A stretch of DNA of 64,000 nucleotides. Origin: Burkholderiales bacterium. GTDB lineage: Bacteria > Pseudomonadota > Gammaproteobacteria > Burkholderiales > SG8-39. The notes beneath the pieces were generated by a model. That model was not told where the DNA came from, did no database searches, and was given only the letters and a program-made list of their open reading frames with translations. How positions within the stretch are numbered: the stretch's first letter is position 1; every line of letters begins with the position of its first letter. Where the stretch lies: contig JADGRQ010000014.1 in NCBI GenBank assembly GCA_017880775.1, forward strand, positions 24,217-88,216, written 5' to 3'. Of this stretch, positions 39,401 to 49,814 are shown piece after piece. Made by a program: the position numbers and the translations under genes.

Positions 39401-40390
39401 ATGAAAATCTCGATACTCGATGACTACCACGACACGTTGCGCACGCTTGCCTGTTTCAGCAAGCTCTCAGGCCACGACGTGAAGATCTGGAATGATCACG
39501 TCCAGGACGTCGATCAACTGGCCGGGCGGCTGAAGGACACTGAAGCGCTGGTGCTGATACGCGAGCGCACGATAATCCGCGCTCCGCTGCTCGAGCGGCT
39601 GCCGAAACTCAAGCTCATCAGCCAACGCAGCGTGTACCCGCACATCGATATCGACGCCTGCACACGGCTCGGCGTGATCGTGTCTTCGAACATGCATGCC
39701 GGCACGCCGTCGTATGCGACCGCGGAACTGACATGGGGGCTGATTCTTGCCGCGATGCGCCAGATACCCCAGCAGATGAGCGCGCTCAAGGCGGGGAAGT
39801 GGCAGATCGGCGTCGGCAGCACGCTGCGCGGCAAGACGCTGGGGATATACAGCTACGGCAGGATCGGCGCGGTGGTCGCCGGATACGGCAAGGCATTCGG
39901 GCTGAAAGTGCTGGTCTGGGGGCGGGAAGCCACGCTTTCGCGCGCACGCGCCGACGGCTTCGCTGCCGCGCGCTCCAAGGAGGCGTTCTTCGAGGAATGC
40001 GACATCATTTCCCTGCACATGCGCCTGGTCGACGCAACGCGCGGGATCGTGACCGCCGGCGACCTGGCTCGAATGAAGCCTGCGGCGCTGATCGTGAACA
40101 CGAGCCGCGCGCCGCTCATCGATCCCGGCGCGCTGGTGAATGCGTTGAAGGCGGGACGCCCGGGCATGGCGGCGGTCGATGTATACGAGGAAGAGCCGCT
40201 GCGCGACGTCCGCGATCCGCTGTTGATGATGGACAACGTCGTCTGCACGCCTCACATCGGCTACGTCTCGCGCGAAGAGTACGAGCTTCAGTTCTCCGAT
40301 ATCTTCGACCAGATCGCTGCGTATGCTTCCGGCGCGCCGGCCAACGTCGTGAATCCGGAGGCGCTGGAGGTCGCGGGCAAGCGCCGCTGA
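39401..40390 (+). CDS. D-2-hydroxyacid dehydrogenase family protein
   Basis: 329 residues. The NAD-binding glycine motif is [20 protein letters not shown] (a G-x-x-x-x-G-x-I-G form), and the catalytic triad is R in [11 protein letters not shown] in VDVYEEEPL and H in [11 protein letters not shown]. It reduces a 2-ketoacid or oxidises a D-2-hydroxyacid; phosphoglycerate dehydrogenase-like relatives exist. CGGAG precedes the ATG by 8 bases. Monocistronic, convergent with a DUF4864 gene. Confidence 0.88.
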   Translation: MKISILDDYHDTLRTLACFSKLSGHDVKIWNDHVQDVDQLAGRLKDTEALVLIRERTIIRAPLLERLPKLKLISQRSVYPHIDIDACTRLGVIVSSNMHAGTPSYATAELTWGLILAAMRQIPQQMSALKAGKWQIGVGSTLRGKTLGIYSYGRIGAVVAGYGKAFGLKVLVWGREATLSRARADGFAAARSKEAFFEECDIISLHMRLVDATRGIVTAGDLARMKPAALIVNTSRAPLIDPGALVNALKAGRPGMAAVDVYEEEPLRDVRDPLLMMDNVVCTPHIGYVSREEYELQFSDIFDQIAAYASGAPANVVNPEALEVAGKRR

Positions 40391-40405
40391 CGGGAAAGCT
40401 GCCGC

Positions 40406-40846
40406 TCAAACCTCCCGGCCCGCCAGCCTGCCAAGCTGGCAGCCATTGATACGCCAGCCGCCGTCAGGCTGCCGCTGCATCGGATACACCGCGAGCCAGG
40501 CCCGCCCTTCGGCGTCGGTCATCCTCACCGGTTGCACGACTTCGCCCTCGACCAGGATCGGCGCATCGAACTGCACGCTCTTCGGCCGGTAAACCACGGG
40601 GTAGGACCTGCGCACCATCTCGATGAACGATTGCGCGGTTCCGAAGGCCTCGCGGATGCCCGCCGCGGCATAGGCGAACGCGCGCGGCGCGTCGTCGCGC
40701 CGGAAAGCGTCGAGTTGCGCCTCGATGACCGCGCGCACGGCGCGCGCGTCGCCGGGTGCGAGGTCTTCGGCCATCGCTGCGAACGAAACAAGCGCGGCGA
40801 GCACGATCCACAGGGTGCGGCGCAACAGGCCGAAACAACATTCCAT
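40406..40846 (-). CDS. Secreted DUF4864 family protein
   Basis: 146 residues: signal peptide (to about residue 26, FAAMA-ED), then a compact SnoaL/NTF2-like domain. Segments such as VIEAQLDAFRRDDAPRAFAY, FGTAQSFIEMVRRSYPVVYR and DGGWRINGCQLGR are typical of DUF4864. Function unknown; likely periplasmic. It reads away from the LysR gene 22 bp upstream and may be co-transcribed with it. Confidence 0.78.
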   Translation of the reverse strand: MECCFGLLRRTLWIVLAALVSFAAMAEDLAPGDARAVRAVIEAQLDAFRRDDAPRAFAYAAAGIREAFGTAQSFIEMVRRSYPVVYRPKSVQFDAPILVEGEVVQPVRMTDAEGRAWLAVYPMQRQPDGGWRINGCQLGRLAGREV

Positions 40847-40868
40847 GCCGCGAATTATAGGTCCACCC

Positions 40869-41774
40869 TTACGCCTGCTTCTCCCGGCAGGTCCTCTTCA
40901 CCTCCTCCCGAATGATCGCTGCAAGCCGCAGCGTCCCGGGCCCGGCCGCATCGCGATCGGCGTAGACCAGATACAGCGTCGCAAATCTCTCCGCGCCCTC
41001 GCGCAGCGGCAACGCCTTCAGCGCACCGCGGCCGATCTCCTCGCGCACGCTTTCTTCCGGATACCAGGCGTAGCCCAGCCCCATCAGCGCAGCGCGAATC
41101 GACGTCGCCTTGTGCGACACGGTCCAGCGCAGCTCGTTGATCCAGCCGCCGGAACGCACGCGTTGCGCGCCGGAGTCGCGAATCACGAGGTGCCGGTGCG
41201 GGCGCAGGTCCTCCAGCGTGAGCGGCCGGCCGAGGCGGTGCAGCGGATGCTCCGGCGCCGCGAGGCAGACGAAGCGCGCCTGAAACAGCGCGTCGCCCGC
41301 GAATCCTGGCGGGACGATGGAGCCGATCGCGATGTCGGCCTTGCGCTCTACGAGCGCCTCTTCGGTGCCGCCGAGCACCGTTTCGATCAGCTCGATGCGC
41401 GTCTCGGGGCGCTCCGCGGCGTACTTCGCGAAGCACTCCAGCAGCAGCCAGGTCGGAAATACGATGTCCGCCGCGAGCCGCAATTCCGGCTCCCAGCCTT
41501 GCGCGAGCTCGCCCGCGGCATGCTCGAGCCGGGCCGCCTCCTCGAGCAGGGTTTTGCCTCGCCGGTACAGGGCTTGGCCGGTGGGGGTGAGCACGGCCTT
41601 GCGACCGCGGATCTCGAACACCTTTACGCCGAGCAGGCTTTCGAGTTTCTGGATTGCGTAGGTGAGTGTTGACTGACTTTTGTGGATCCGTTCAGCCGCT
41701 TTCGCATAACTACCTGATTCAACGACTGAAACAAAAACGTTCCACTGGTCGAGCGAGATCCTCGGAGAGGACAT
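40869..41774 (-). CDS. LysR-family transcriptional regulator
   Basis: 301 residues. The winged helix-turn-helix is at residues ~5-65 (DQWNVFVSVVESGSYAKAAE, then KSQSTLTYAIQKLE), with an effector-binding periplasmic-protein-like domain (~90-295). The SQSTLTYAI recognition helix is standard. It is divergent from the pirin gene across a 97-bp AT-rich region, the classical layout for a LysR regulator and its target, so it probably controls pirin and perhaps itself. The co-inducer is unknown. Confidence 0.88.
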   Translation of the reverse strand: MSSPRISLDQWNVFVSVVESGSYAKAAERIHKSQSTLTYAIQKLESLLGVKVFEIRGRKAVLTPTGQALYRRGKTLLEEAARLEHAAGELAQGWEPELRLAADIVFPTWLLLECFAKYAAERPETRIELIETVLGGTEEALVERKADIAIGSIVPPGFAGDALFQARFVCLAAPEHPLHRLGRPLTLEDLRPHRHLVIRDSGAQRVRSGGWINELRWTVSHKATSIRAALMGLGYAWYPEESVREEIGRGALKALPLREGAERFATLYLVYADRDAAGPGTLRLAAIIREEVKRTCREKQA

Positions 41775-41871
41775 TAATATCGATAAAATAGATTACTTAG
41801 AGCTATATTTTCGGCTTTCTAATCCACAGAATCAATAGTTAAATTGAGGCGCTAAACAGATGGAGCCAGCC
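41775..41871. promoter_or_regulatory. AT-rich divergent LysR/pirin promoter region
   Basis: Strikingly AT-rich for this genome. It contains a spaced inverted repeat AAAATA (41785-41790) / TATTTT (41806-41811) and several TA-rich -10 candidates for both directions. A LysR-type regulator encoded on the left likely binds here; no strict consensus operator can be fixed by eye. Confidence 0.4.
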
Positions 41872-42768
41872 ATGACCACCCGCACCCTGCAAAGAATCAT
41901 CCCCTCTGTCGCCGCCTCGGATGGCGCCGGCGTGAAGCTGCGCCGCAGCCTCGGCGCGAGCCAGAGTCTGCGCCACGATCCTTTCCTGATGCTCGATGAG
42001 TTCTACTCGGACGACCCGGAGGATTACCTTGCCGGTTTTCCGGCGCACCCGCACCGCGGCTTCGAGACCGTCACTTACATGCTCGATGGCCACATGCGCC
42101 ACGAGGACAACGGCGGCAACACCGGCGACCTCGGCCCCGGCGACGTGCAGTGGATGACTGCGGCGCGCGGCATCGTGCACTCCGAGATGCCGCAGCAGAC
42201 CGAAGGCCGCATGCGCGGCTTCCAGTTGTGGCTCAACCTGCCGGCGAAGGAAAAGATGAAGCCCGCGGCCTACAGCGATATTCCGTCCGCTTCGATCCCG
42301 GTCGCGAGCCTCGGAAAAGGCGTCACGGCGAAAGTCATCGCGGGGACGCTCGAGCACGACGGCAAGAAAACCGCGGGGCCGATGCAGGGTGCGAGCACCG
42401 ACCCGCGCTACTTCGATGTGCATCTCGCGCCGCTCGCCGTGTTCGAAGCTCCGGTTCCCGCGGGCCACAACGCTTTCCTGTACGCCTATGAAGGCGAGGC
42501 CGTGGTCGGCCCGGATCGCAAGCCGCTGCAGCACCGAGCGGCGGGGCTGCTTTCCGACGGCGACTCCGTGCGCATCGAGGCGGGCGCACAAGGTGCGCGC
42601 GTGCTGCTGCTCGCGGGCAGACCTTTGCGCGAGCCGGTGGTTCAGTACGGCCCGTTCGTGATGAACACGCACGAGGAAATCGAACAGGCGATCGCCGACT
42701 ACAACTCCGGCGCGCTGACCAACGAACGTGTGCGGCGCATCAAGGTGGGCCAGCCCGCCGCAACCTGA
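41872..42768 (+). CDS. Pirin family protein
   Basis: 298 residues from the ATG at 41872, which has GGAG 7 bases before it; the ATG at 41860 is the alternative. Bicupin fold: metal ligands in AHPHRGFETVTYMLDG (two histidines) and GDVQWMTAARGIVHSEMP (histidine and glutamate) are complete. The second cupin near residue 200 has GHNAFLYAYEGEAVVG. Bacterial pirins with this site can act as quercetinases or as redox regulators. Divergent from LysR. Confidence 0.88.
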   Translation: MTTRTLQRIIPSVAASDGAGVKLRRSLGASQSLRHDPFLMLDEFYSDDPEDYLAGFPAHPHRGFETVTYMLDGHMRHEDNGGNTGDLGPGDVQWMTAARGIVHSEMPQQTEGRMRGFQLWLNLPAKEKMKPAAYSDIPSASIPVASLGKGVTAKVIAGTLEHDGKKTAGPMQGASTDPRYFDVHLAPLAVFEAPVPAGHNAFLYAYEGEAVVGPDRKPLQHRAAGLLSDGDSVRIEAGAQGARVLLLAGRPLREPVVQYGPFVMNTHEEIEQAIADYNSGALTNERVRRIKVGQPAAT

Positions 42769-42770
42769 GC

Positions 42771-43577
42771 TTAGCGCCCGGTGAACCTGGGCTTGCGCTT
42801 CTCGGCGAACGCCCGCACCGCTTCGCGATGGTCCTCGGTCTGGAAGGTCGCCATCTCCAGTGCGAAGGACGTGTCCATGATCAGGTTGAGCTTGTCCTTG
42901 ATCGCCTTGTTGACCGAGAGCTTGGTCCATCGGATCGCCCAGGTCGGGCCGTCGGCCAGTTCCTGCGCAAGCTCGCGTGCCTTTGGCAGCACCTGGTCCT
43001 GCGGCAACGCGTAATTCACCAGGCCCATGCGGGCCGCATCGGCGCCATTGATCAGGTTGCCGCGCATCAGGAACTCCTTGGCGCGGTTGGGGCCGACCAG
43101 CATCGGCCAGATCACCGCGCCGCCGTCGCCGGCCACCAGTCCGATCTTCACATGCGGGTCCGCAATGCGCGCGGTCTCGGCGCAGACGGTGATGTCGCAA
43201 AACAGGGCCACGGTGGCGGCCAGCCCGATGCAGTCGCCGTTGATCGCGCAGACGATCGGTACCTCGCAGTCGAGGATGTTCTGCACGATCTTGCGCGCGC
43301 TACGCGGCTCGATCATCTCGCCTTCCGCGAACACGTCGCCGCCCGGGCGCTCGGTCATGCCCTTGACGTTGCCGCCGACGCTGAAGTACTTGCCGCTGCC
43401 GGTGAGGAGAACCGCGTTGATGTCGCGGTCCTGCGCCAGGTCGCGCCAGACGTCCTGTAGTTCGTGGTGGAACTGGCGGTCGATCTGGTTGCGCGTCTCC
43501 GGGCGGTTCAGCGTCACGCTGGCGAGCTTGCCCGCTTTCTCGATTTTCAGACACTGGTACTTCGAGTAGTCGCTCAT
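42771..43577 (-). CDS. Enoyl-CoA hydratase/isomerase family protein
   Basis: 268 residues from ATG 43577 after GGGAGGAATGAA. Crotonase fold: VLLTGSGKYFSVGGNVKGM (oxyanion loop, FSVGGN) and CAINGDCIGLAATVALFCDI, plus the C-terminal AFAEKRKPRFTGR. The second catalytic glutamate position is ADPHVKIGLVAGDGG, where the usual PE is PH, so hydratase activity is uncertain. It is divergent from the acyl-CoA dehydrogenase, with a strong promoter and FadR-type operator in between. Confidence 0.86.
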   Translation of the reverse strand: MSDYSKYQCLKIEKAGKLASVTLNRPETRNQIDRQFHHELQDVWRDLAQDRDINAVLLTGSGKYFSVGGNVKGMTERPGGDVFAEGEMIEPRSARKIVQNILDCEVPIVCAINGDCIGLAATVALFCDITVCAETARIADPHVKIGLVAGDGGAVIWPMLVGPNRAKEFLMRGNLINGADAARMGLVNYALPQDQVLPKARELAQELADGPTWAIRWTKLSVNKAIKDKLNLIMDTSFALEMATFQTEDHREAVRAFAEKRKPRFTGR

Positions 43578-43591
43578 TTCATTCCTCCCGC

Positions 43592-43633
43592 TTGACAGGA
43601 CGCGCAGTGTGGCGACTATAATTGGTAGAACCA
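43592..43633 (+). promoter_or_regulatory. Consensus promoter with GntR/FadR-family operator
   Basis: TTGACA (43592-43597), 19 bp, TATAAT (43617-43622), both hexamers perfect although the spacer is long. Directly after the -10 lies TGGT-AGA-ACCA (43623-43633), an exact match to the FadR-subfamily GntR consensus TNGT-N3-ACNA. A GntR/FCD regulator is encoded two genes downstream and is the obvious binder; it would block initiation. Confidence 0.7.
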
Positions 43634-43651
43634 TTGAAAGCAAGGTCCGGA

Positions 43652-44800
43652 ATGCCCTACTTCACTGATACCCAGCTCGCGATGCGCGATGCGATCCGCC
43701 GCATGGTGGACAAGGAAATCCGCCCGATCGCAGCCCAGATCGACGCCACCGACACGATCCCGCCGCACATCTTCGACCTGTTCGGCGACATGGGGCTGAT
43801 GCAACTGTGGGTGCCCGAGGAATACGGCGGCCCGGGCGGCGACCTGACTTCGGTGTGCATGGCACGCGAAGAGATTTCGCGCGTTTCGGAAGCCTGCGCG
43901 CTGATCGCCGGGCAGAACTCGATCGGCGTGATCCTGCCGCTCTTGCACTTCGGCACCGAGGAGCAGAAGAAACGCTTCCTGCCGCTGGTGGCAAAAGGCC
44001 GCACGCTCACCGCGGTGGCGATGACCGAGCCGGAATCCGGGTCCGATGTCGCCTCGATGAAGACGCGCGCGAAAAAGGACGGCGCGAGCTGGGTGATGAA
44101 CGGCCAGAAGTGCTACATCACCTGGGGCAATATCGCGCACTGGGTGCTCGTCTTCGCGCGCACCAGCGGAGAGAAGGGCTTCCAGGGAATCAGCTGCTTC
44201 CTGGTCGACACCAGATCGGCGGGCTTCAAGGTCGGCAAGAACGAGAAAAAGCTGGGCCTGAACGGCGTGCCGAACGTGACGCTGTACTTCGACAACCTGC
44301 GCATCCCCGCGGAGAACATGGTGGGCGAGGAGGGGCGCGGCTTCATCGCGTGCATGCGCATCCTCGACATGAACCGGCCGACCATCGGCGCGGCCTCCGT
44401 CGGCGTGGCGCAAGGCGCGCTCGATGCGGCGCTCGAACACGCGAAGACGCGCAAGCAGTTCGGCCGGCCGGTCGGGCATTTTCAGGGCCTGGCGTGGATG
44501 CTCGCCGACATGGCGATGCAGGTGGAAGCGGCGCGCGCGCTGGTCTACGAATGCGCGCGGCAGGTGGACGCGGGTGACTTTTCGCGCCTCTCGGAGCTGG
44601 CTTCGATGGCGAAGTGCTTCGCGAGCGACATGGCGATGAAGGTCACCACCGACGCGGTGCAGGTGTTCGGCGGCGCCGGCTACATGAAGGACTACCCGGT
44701 CGAGCGCTTCATGCGCGACGCGAAGATCAACCAGATCTTCGAAGGCACCAACCAGATCCAGCGCATCGTCATTTCGCGGCACTTGCTTGGTTTGCACTGA
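43652..44800 (+). CDS. Acyl-CoA dehydrogenase
   Basis: 382 residues from ATG 43652 (AAGG upstream; an in-frame TTG at 43622 lies within the promoter and is rejected). Family motifs: AVAMTEPESGSDVASM, GQKCYITWGNIAHW, KLGLNGVPNVTLYFDN, VQVFGGAGYMKDYPVERF and the catalytic glutamate in IFEGTNQIQRIV. It introduces the 2,3-double bond that the divergent crotonase could then hydrate. First gene of an operon with the GntR regulator, CoA-transferase and Bug receptor. Confidence 0.92.
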   Translation: MPYFTDTQLAMRDAIRRMVDKEIRPIAAQIDATDTIPPHIFDLFGDMGLMQLWVPEEYGGPGGDLTSVCMAREEISRVSEACALIAGQNSIGVILPLLHFGTEEQKKRFLPLVAKGRTLTAVAMTEPESGSDVASMKTRAKKDGASWVMNGQKCYITWGNIAHWVLVFARTSGEKGFQGISCFLVDTRSAGFKVGKNEKKLGLNGVPNVTLYFDNLRIPAENMVGEEGRGFIACMRILDMNRPTIGAASVGVAQGALDAALEHAKTRKQFGRPVGHFQGLAWMLADMAMQVEAARALVYECARQVDAGDFSRLSELASMAKCFASDMAMKVTTDAVQVFGGAGYMKDYPVERFMRDAKINQIFEGTNQIQRIVISRHLLGLH

Positions 44801-44803
44801 TCG

Positions 44804-45517
44804 ATGAGCGAATTCAGGCCCGTCGCGACGCGGCGCGCGTTCGAGGATATCACCGCACAGATCCGCGACCGGCTGATGCGCAAGTCGCTGCAAAGCGGCG
44901 ACCGGCTGCCCGCCGAGCGCCAGCTCGCCGAGCAGTTCCGCGTCAGCCGCAACACGCTGCGCGAGGCACTCAGGTCGCTCGAGATCGCCGGGTTGGTGGA
45001 GTTGAAGAAGGGCGCCAGCGGCGGCGCGTTCATCCGCGAGGGCGGCGGCGAGGCGGTGGTGGCGGGCCTGTCGGACCTGTTCCGCATGGGCGCGATCCGC
45101 CCGGAGCACCTCACCGAGGCGCGCATCCTGGTCGGCACCGAAGTTACGCGGCTGGCCTGCAAGCGCCGCAACAAGATGGACCTGGCGGCGCTCGAAGCCA
45201 ACGTGCGCGCGGCGCAGGCAGCGACCGGGAGGGGGGAGACGGCGCGGCGCGCCGAGATCAACTACGAGTTCCACCGGCTGCTCGCGCGCGCAACCAGGAA
45301 CCCGGTGCTGATCGTGCTCACCGACGCGCTGATGGAAATGACGCGCCATTTCGTGGAGACCATCGGTTACCAGCCGAACCGCTACGTGCTGCCTTCGCGC
45401 CGGCGGCTGCTCGCGCTGCTGCGCGACGGCGACGCCGCGGGTGCGGCAAAGGAAATGGAGCAGATGCTCAAGCGCCTGCAGCGCTCGCATCTGGCGAGTT
45501 ACGGGAAAACAAAATGA
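44804..45517 (+). CDS. GntR-family regulator, FadR/FCD subfamily
   Basis: 237 residues. N-terminal winged helix (ITAQIRDRLMRKSLQSGDRL, AEQFRVSRNTLREALRSLE) and an all-helical FCD ligand domain (~90-230) containing ARILVGTEVTRLACKRRN and INYEFHRLLARATRNPVL, where D/H residues bind a metal and carboxylate effector. It starts 3 bp after the acyl-CoA dehydrogenase and overlaps the CoA-transferase start by 4 bp. It most likely represses the operon through the TGGT-AGA-ACCA site and is relieved by the acid or acyl-CoA. Confidence 0.88.
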   Translation: MSEFRPVATRRAFEDITAQIRDRLMRKSLQSGDRLPAERQLAEQFRVSRNTLREALRSLEIAGLVELKKGASGGAFIREGGGEAVVAGLSDLFRMGAIRPEHLTEARILVGTEVTRLACKRRNKMDLAALEANVRAAQAATGRGETARRAEINYEFHRLLARATRNPVLIVLTDALMEMTRHFVETIGYQPNRYVLPSRRRLLALLRDGDAAGAAKEMEQMLKRLQRSHLASYGKTK

Positions 45518-46683
45518 GCGCGCCGCTGGAGGGTATCAAGGTCCTCGACTTCACCGCGATGATCGCAGGGCCGTATTGCACTCGGCTGCTCGCCGACGTC
45601 GGCGCCGAAGTGCTGAAGCTCGAACCGCCCGAGGGCGACTACATGCGCGGCCGCGCGCCGCTGCGCGACGGGCACAGCGTGTATTACGGCATTCTCAACT
45701 GCGGCAAGGAAAGTGTCTGCGTCGACCTCAAGAATGAGGAGGGCAAGCGCCTGGTGCGCGAACTCGCGGCGAAAGCGGACGTGGTGGTCGAGAACTTCCG
45801 CCCCGGGGTGATGCAGCGCCTCGGGTTCGACTACGCGGCGCTTGCGGCCATCAACCCGGCGCTCGTGTACTGCTCGATCTCCGGCCACGGGCAGGACGGG
45901 CCGGACGCGCAGATGCCCGCCTACGCGCCGATCGTGCAGGCGGCGAGCGGCTACGACCTCGCGCTGATGAGCTACCAGGAACACCCCGACCGGCCGCTCC
46001 TGACCGGGATCTTCACTGCGGACTACCTCGCCGGCGTACATGCTTTCGGCGCGATCTGCGCCGCGCTGGTGCGCCGCGGGCACAGCGGCGAGGGCGACCG
46101 CATCGACTGCACGCTGATGGACGCGCTGCACGGCATGCTCGCCTACGAGTGCGCCGCGGCGCAGTTCCCGGTCGAGCAGCGCCGGCCGTTGTTCCGCGCG
46201 ACGCGCGCGCAGGACGGCTTTCTTATCCTCGCCCCGGTGAGCCCGGCCAACTTCGAGGCCATGGCGCGCGCCGCCGGCCATCCCGAGTGGATGAGCGACG
46301 CGCGCTTTTCGAGCCCTACGCTGCGCAGCCGAAACTGGGACGCGCTGATGGACGAACTCGACCGCTGGGCGTCGGACAAGTCCGCGGCGGAGTGCGAGCG
46401 CGCGATGCAGGCGGGCGGCGTGCCGTGCTCGCGCTACTACACGGTGCGCGAGTCGCTGGCGCGGCCGCAGGCGGCGCAGCGCGGCAGCTTGGCCGTTGTA
46501 CGCGACGGCGCCGGCACGTTCATGGCGCCGAACACGCCCTTCAAGATGCGGGACGCCGGCGCGGGCGGCTTCGTCGCGGCGCTCGGCGAGCACAACGGCA
46601 AGGTGCTGCGCGAACTGCTCGGGCGGCGGCCGGAGGAAATCGAGCGACTGGTGAAGGAGGGCGTGTTATGCGGTACGCGGTAG
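45514..46683 (+). CDS. Class III CoA-transferase (CaiB/BaiF family)
   Basis: 389 residues. Starts with GIKVLDFTAMIAGPYCTRLL, has EVLKLEPPEGDYMRGRAP and VVVENFRPGVMQRLGFDY. The catalytic aspartate of class III enzymes should lie in the CTLMDALHGMLAYE segment (about residue 200). It moves CoA from an acyl-CoA donor to the imported acid. The ATG overlaps the GntR stop by 4 bp. This supplies the activation step of the 43.6-47.7 kb operon. Confidence 0.88.
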   Translation: MSAPLEGIKVLDFTAMIAGPYCTRLLADVGAEVLKLEPPEGDYMRGRAPLRDGHSVYYGILNCGKESVCVDLKNEEGKRLVRELAAKADVVVENFRPGVMQRLGFDYAALAAINPALVYCSISGHGQDGPDAQMPAYAPIVQAASGYDLALMSYQEHPDRPLLTGIFTADYLAGVHAFGAICAALVRRGHSGEGDRIDCTLMDALHGMLAYECAAAQFPVEQRRPLFRATRAQDGFLILAPVSPANFEAMARAAGHPEWMSDARFSSPTLRSRNWDALMDELDRWASDKSAAECERAMQAGGVPCSRYYTVRESLARPQAAQRGSLAVVRDGAGTFMAPNTPFKMRDAGAGGFVAALGEHNGKVLRELLGRRPEEIERLVKEGVLCGTR

Positions 46684-46712
46684 CTCGGGAAATTCGTGGT
46701 CGAGGGCGTGCC

Positions 46713-47669
46713 ATGCGGTACTCGATGGCAGCGGCATTTTTCCTGCTGGCGCAGGCGGCGTCGGCGCAGGGGTTCCCGCAGAAGCCGATCCGGATCGTCG
46801 TGCCCTACCCGGCCGGCGGAACCACCGACATCATGGCCCGCGCGCTGCAGGAGCCGATGCAAAAGACGCTCGGCCAGCCGGTGATCGTCGACAACAAGGC
46901 GGGCGCCGCGGGCGCGATCGGCGCGCGCGAGGTCGCGCGCTCGGCGCCGGACGGGTACACGCTGCTGTTCTCCAACAACGGGCCGTCCTCGACCACGCCG
47001 CTGCTGGTCAAGGATGCGGGCTACGACGGCGTGAAGGATTTCGCGCCGGTATCCCAGGTATCCTCGGCGCCGCTATTCGTGGTGATCAACGCCGCGGTGC
47101 CGGCGAATGACCTGAAGAGCTTCATCGACTACGCGCGCGCGCAGCCGAACGGGCTCGAGTACGCCTCGGCGGGCATCGGCTCGCTCGGGCATCTCGCGAG
47201 CGAGCTGTTTGCGCGCTCGGCCGGGATCAGGATGGTGCACATTCCGTACAAGGGACAGGCTCCGACCGCGAACGCGGTGATGACCGGGGAGGTGAAAGTG
47301 CTGATCACCACGTCCTCCGGCGCGATGAACAACTCGATCAAGGAAGGCCGGCTCAAGCTGCTCGGCGTCTCGACCGCGCAGCCCTCGCCGCTCGCGCCCG
47401 GCGCGCCCACGGTGAACACCGTGCTGCCCGGCTACCAGGTCGAAATCTGGTTCGGGCTGCTCGCGCCTGCCGGAACGCCGGCCGAAGTGGTCGCAAAGCT
47501 GAACGACGCGGTGGCCAGGGCGCTCGCACAGCCCGATGTTCAGGAACGGTTCAGGAACTTCGGCGTCATCGCGAAGGCGAGCACGCCGAAAGCGCTCGGC
47601 GAGCTGATCGCCGACGAAGTGCCGCGCTGGACGCAGGTGGTGCGCGAGGCGAACATCAGGCCGGAGTGA
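46713..47669 (+). CDS. Bug/TctC-family solute-binding protein
   Basis: 318 residues with a signal peptide (MRYSMAAAFFLLAQAASAQG). Motifs: IRIVVPYPAGGTTDIMARAL, VDNKAGAAGAIGAREV, APDGYTLLFS, YASAGIGSLGHLASELF and HIPYKGQAPTANAVMTG. An alternative start at 46668, with a better AAGGAGG ribosome site, would add 15 residues and overlap the CoA-transferase end; the signal peptide favours 46713. The two starts sit in a short duplication. It probably captures the acid used by this operon. Confidence 0.87.
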   Translation: MRYSMAAAFFLLAQAASAQGFPQKPIRIVVPYPAGGTTDIMARALQEPMQKTLGQPVIVDNKAGAAGAIGAREVARSAPDGYTLLFSNNGPSSTTPLLVKDAGYDGVKDFAPVSQVSSAPLFVVINAAVPANDLKSFIDYARAQPNGLEYASAGIGSLGHLASELFARSAGIRMVHIPYKGQAPTANAVMTGEVKVLITTSSGAMNNSIKEGRLKLLGVSTAQPSPLAPGAPTVNTVLPGYQVEIWFGLLAPAGTPAEVVAKLNDAVARALAQPDVQERFRNFGVIAKASTPKALGELIADEVPRWTQVVREANIRPE

Positions 47670-47695
47670 GGCGCCGCGCCGCACGCGGTCCAGGA

Positions 47696-48778
<1,083 letters not shown>

Positions 48779-48812
48779 GGCGGGTGAGTGTAGCGTCCGC
48801 GTGCGCGACTGT

Positions 48813-49682
48813 TTACTTCATGAGCTTTGCGCGCAGCAAGCGCAGTTCGCGCCGGTGTTTCGCGTCGGGCCTGGGATAAGCCATATCGATTCCGTCGAGC
48901 GTGTCGACGATGATGCGCGAGACGATCAGCCGCGCGTTGTGCTTGTCATCCGCCGGCACCACGTACCAGGGCGCAGTGCGGGTGCTGGTTGCGCCCAGGC
49001 AGGCTTCGTAGGCCTTCATGTACTGCTTCCAGTACTTCCTTTCCTCGACGTCGGTGAGGCTGAATTTCCAGTTCTTGTCCGGCTCGTCGATGCGCGCGAG
49101 GAAACGCTTGCGCTGCTCCTCCTTCGACAGGTGCAGGAAGAACTTGACGATGCGGGTTCCGTTGCGGTGCAGATGGTTTTCCAGCCCGGTGATCGAACGA
49201 TAGCGCTGCTGCCAGATGGACTCTCCGTCCAGCAGCGTCGCCGGCAGCCCTTCGGCGCGCAGGATCTCCGGGTGCACGCGCGCGATCAGCACCTCCTCGT
49301 AATAGGAGCGGTTGAAGATGCCGATGCGCCCGCGCTCGGGCAGAGAGCGGGTGGTGCGCCAGAGAAAATCGTGGTCCAGCTCCTCGGCGCTCGGATGCTT
49401 GAAGCTGAACACCTGGCAGCCCTGCGGATTAATGCCGGACATCACGTGTTTGATGGCGCCATCCTTGCCCGCGGCGTCCATGGCCTGGAAGATCAGCAGC
49501 AGCGCATGGCTGTTGGATGCGTAAAGCAGGTTCTGCCTCTCGCTCAGCTGCGCGACGTGCTCGGCGAGGCGCTCCCGATACTGCTCGTCCGAAGCGTAAA
49601 ACGGCTTGACGAGCGTCGGCCACTTCTTGAGTTTGACCTTCTCGCGGGCAGCAACGCGGAATTTCCCAAGGTCGATTTTCAT
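48813..49682 (-). CDS. ppk2: Polyphosphate kinase 2 family protein
   Basis: 289 residues from ATG 49682. PPK2 core: Walker A-like [20 protein letters not shown], then [20 protein letters not shown], and the lid/Walker B region [20 protein letters not shown]. The helix [20 protein letters not shown] and [11 protein letters not shown] complete it. It transfers phosphate between polyphosphate and nucleotides (ADP or AMP). The single-domain size fits class I or III. It is 34 bp upstream of dinB in the direction of transcription, possibly co-transcribed. Confidence 0.9.
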   Translation of the reverse strand: MKIDLGKFRVAAREKVKLKKWPTLVKPFYASDEQYRERLAEHVAQLSERQNLLYASNSHALLLIFQAMDAAGKDGAIKHVMSGINPQGCQVFSFKHPSAEELDHDFLWRTTRSLPERGRIGIFNRSYYEEVLIARVHPEILRAEGLPATLLDGESIWQQRYRSITGLENHLHRNGTRIVKFFLHLSKEEQRKRFLARIDEPDKNWKFSLTDVEERKYWKQYMKAYEACLGATSTRTAPWYVVPADDKHNARLIVSRIIVDTLDGIDMAYPRPDAKHRRELRLLRAKLMK

Positions 49683-49772
49683 CTGGTTCGCGGTGGGTCT
49701 TGCCGGCAGCAATCATAATCCAAGCCCGAACTTGCGACATCGTCGAGCTGGCTGTTGAATGCCGGCGGCTGA

Positions 49773-49788
49773 GCGGCGTCAACGCCGC
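49773..49788. repeat. Short GC palindrome before the RAYT-like gene
   Basis: GCGGCGT-CA-ACGCCGC, perfect 7-bp arms, 27 bp before the ATG of the Y1-transposase gene. REP elements bound by such transposases are short GC-rich palindromes beside the gene, so this is a candidate REP-like site, but it is the only copy noticed here. Confidence 0.35.
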
Positions 49789-49814
49789 GGGGGCGCGGCC
49801 CGTTGTGGTTCCAC

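Noticed and set aside
44614..46683. A 689-codon frame over the GntR and CoA-transferase genes
   Set aside because: The first 300 codons overlap well-supported genes in other frames. The CoA-transferase begins at 45514 with a 4-bp overlap.
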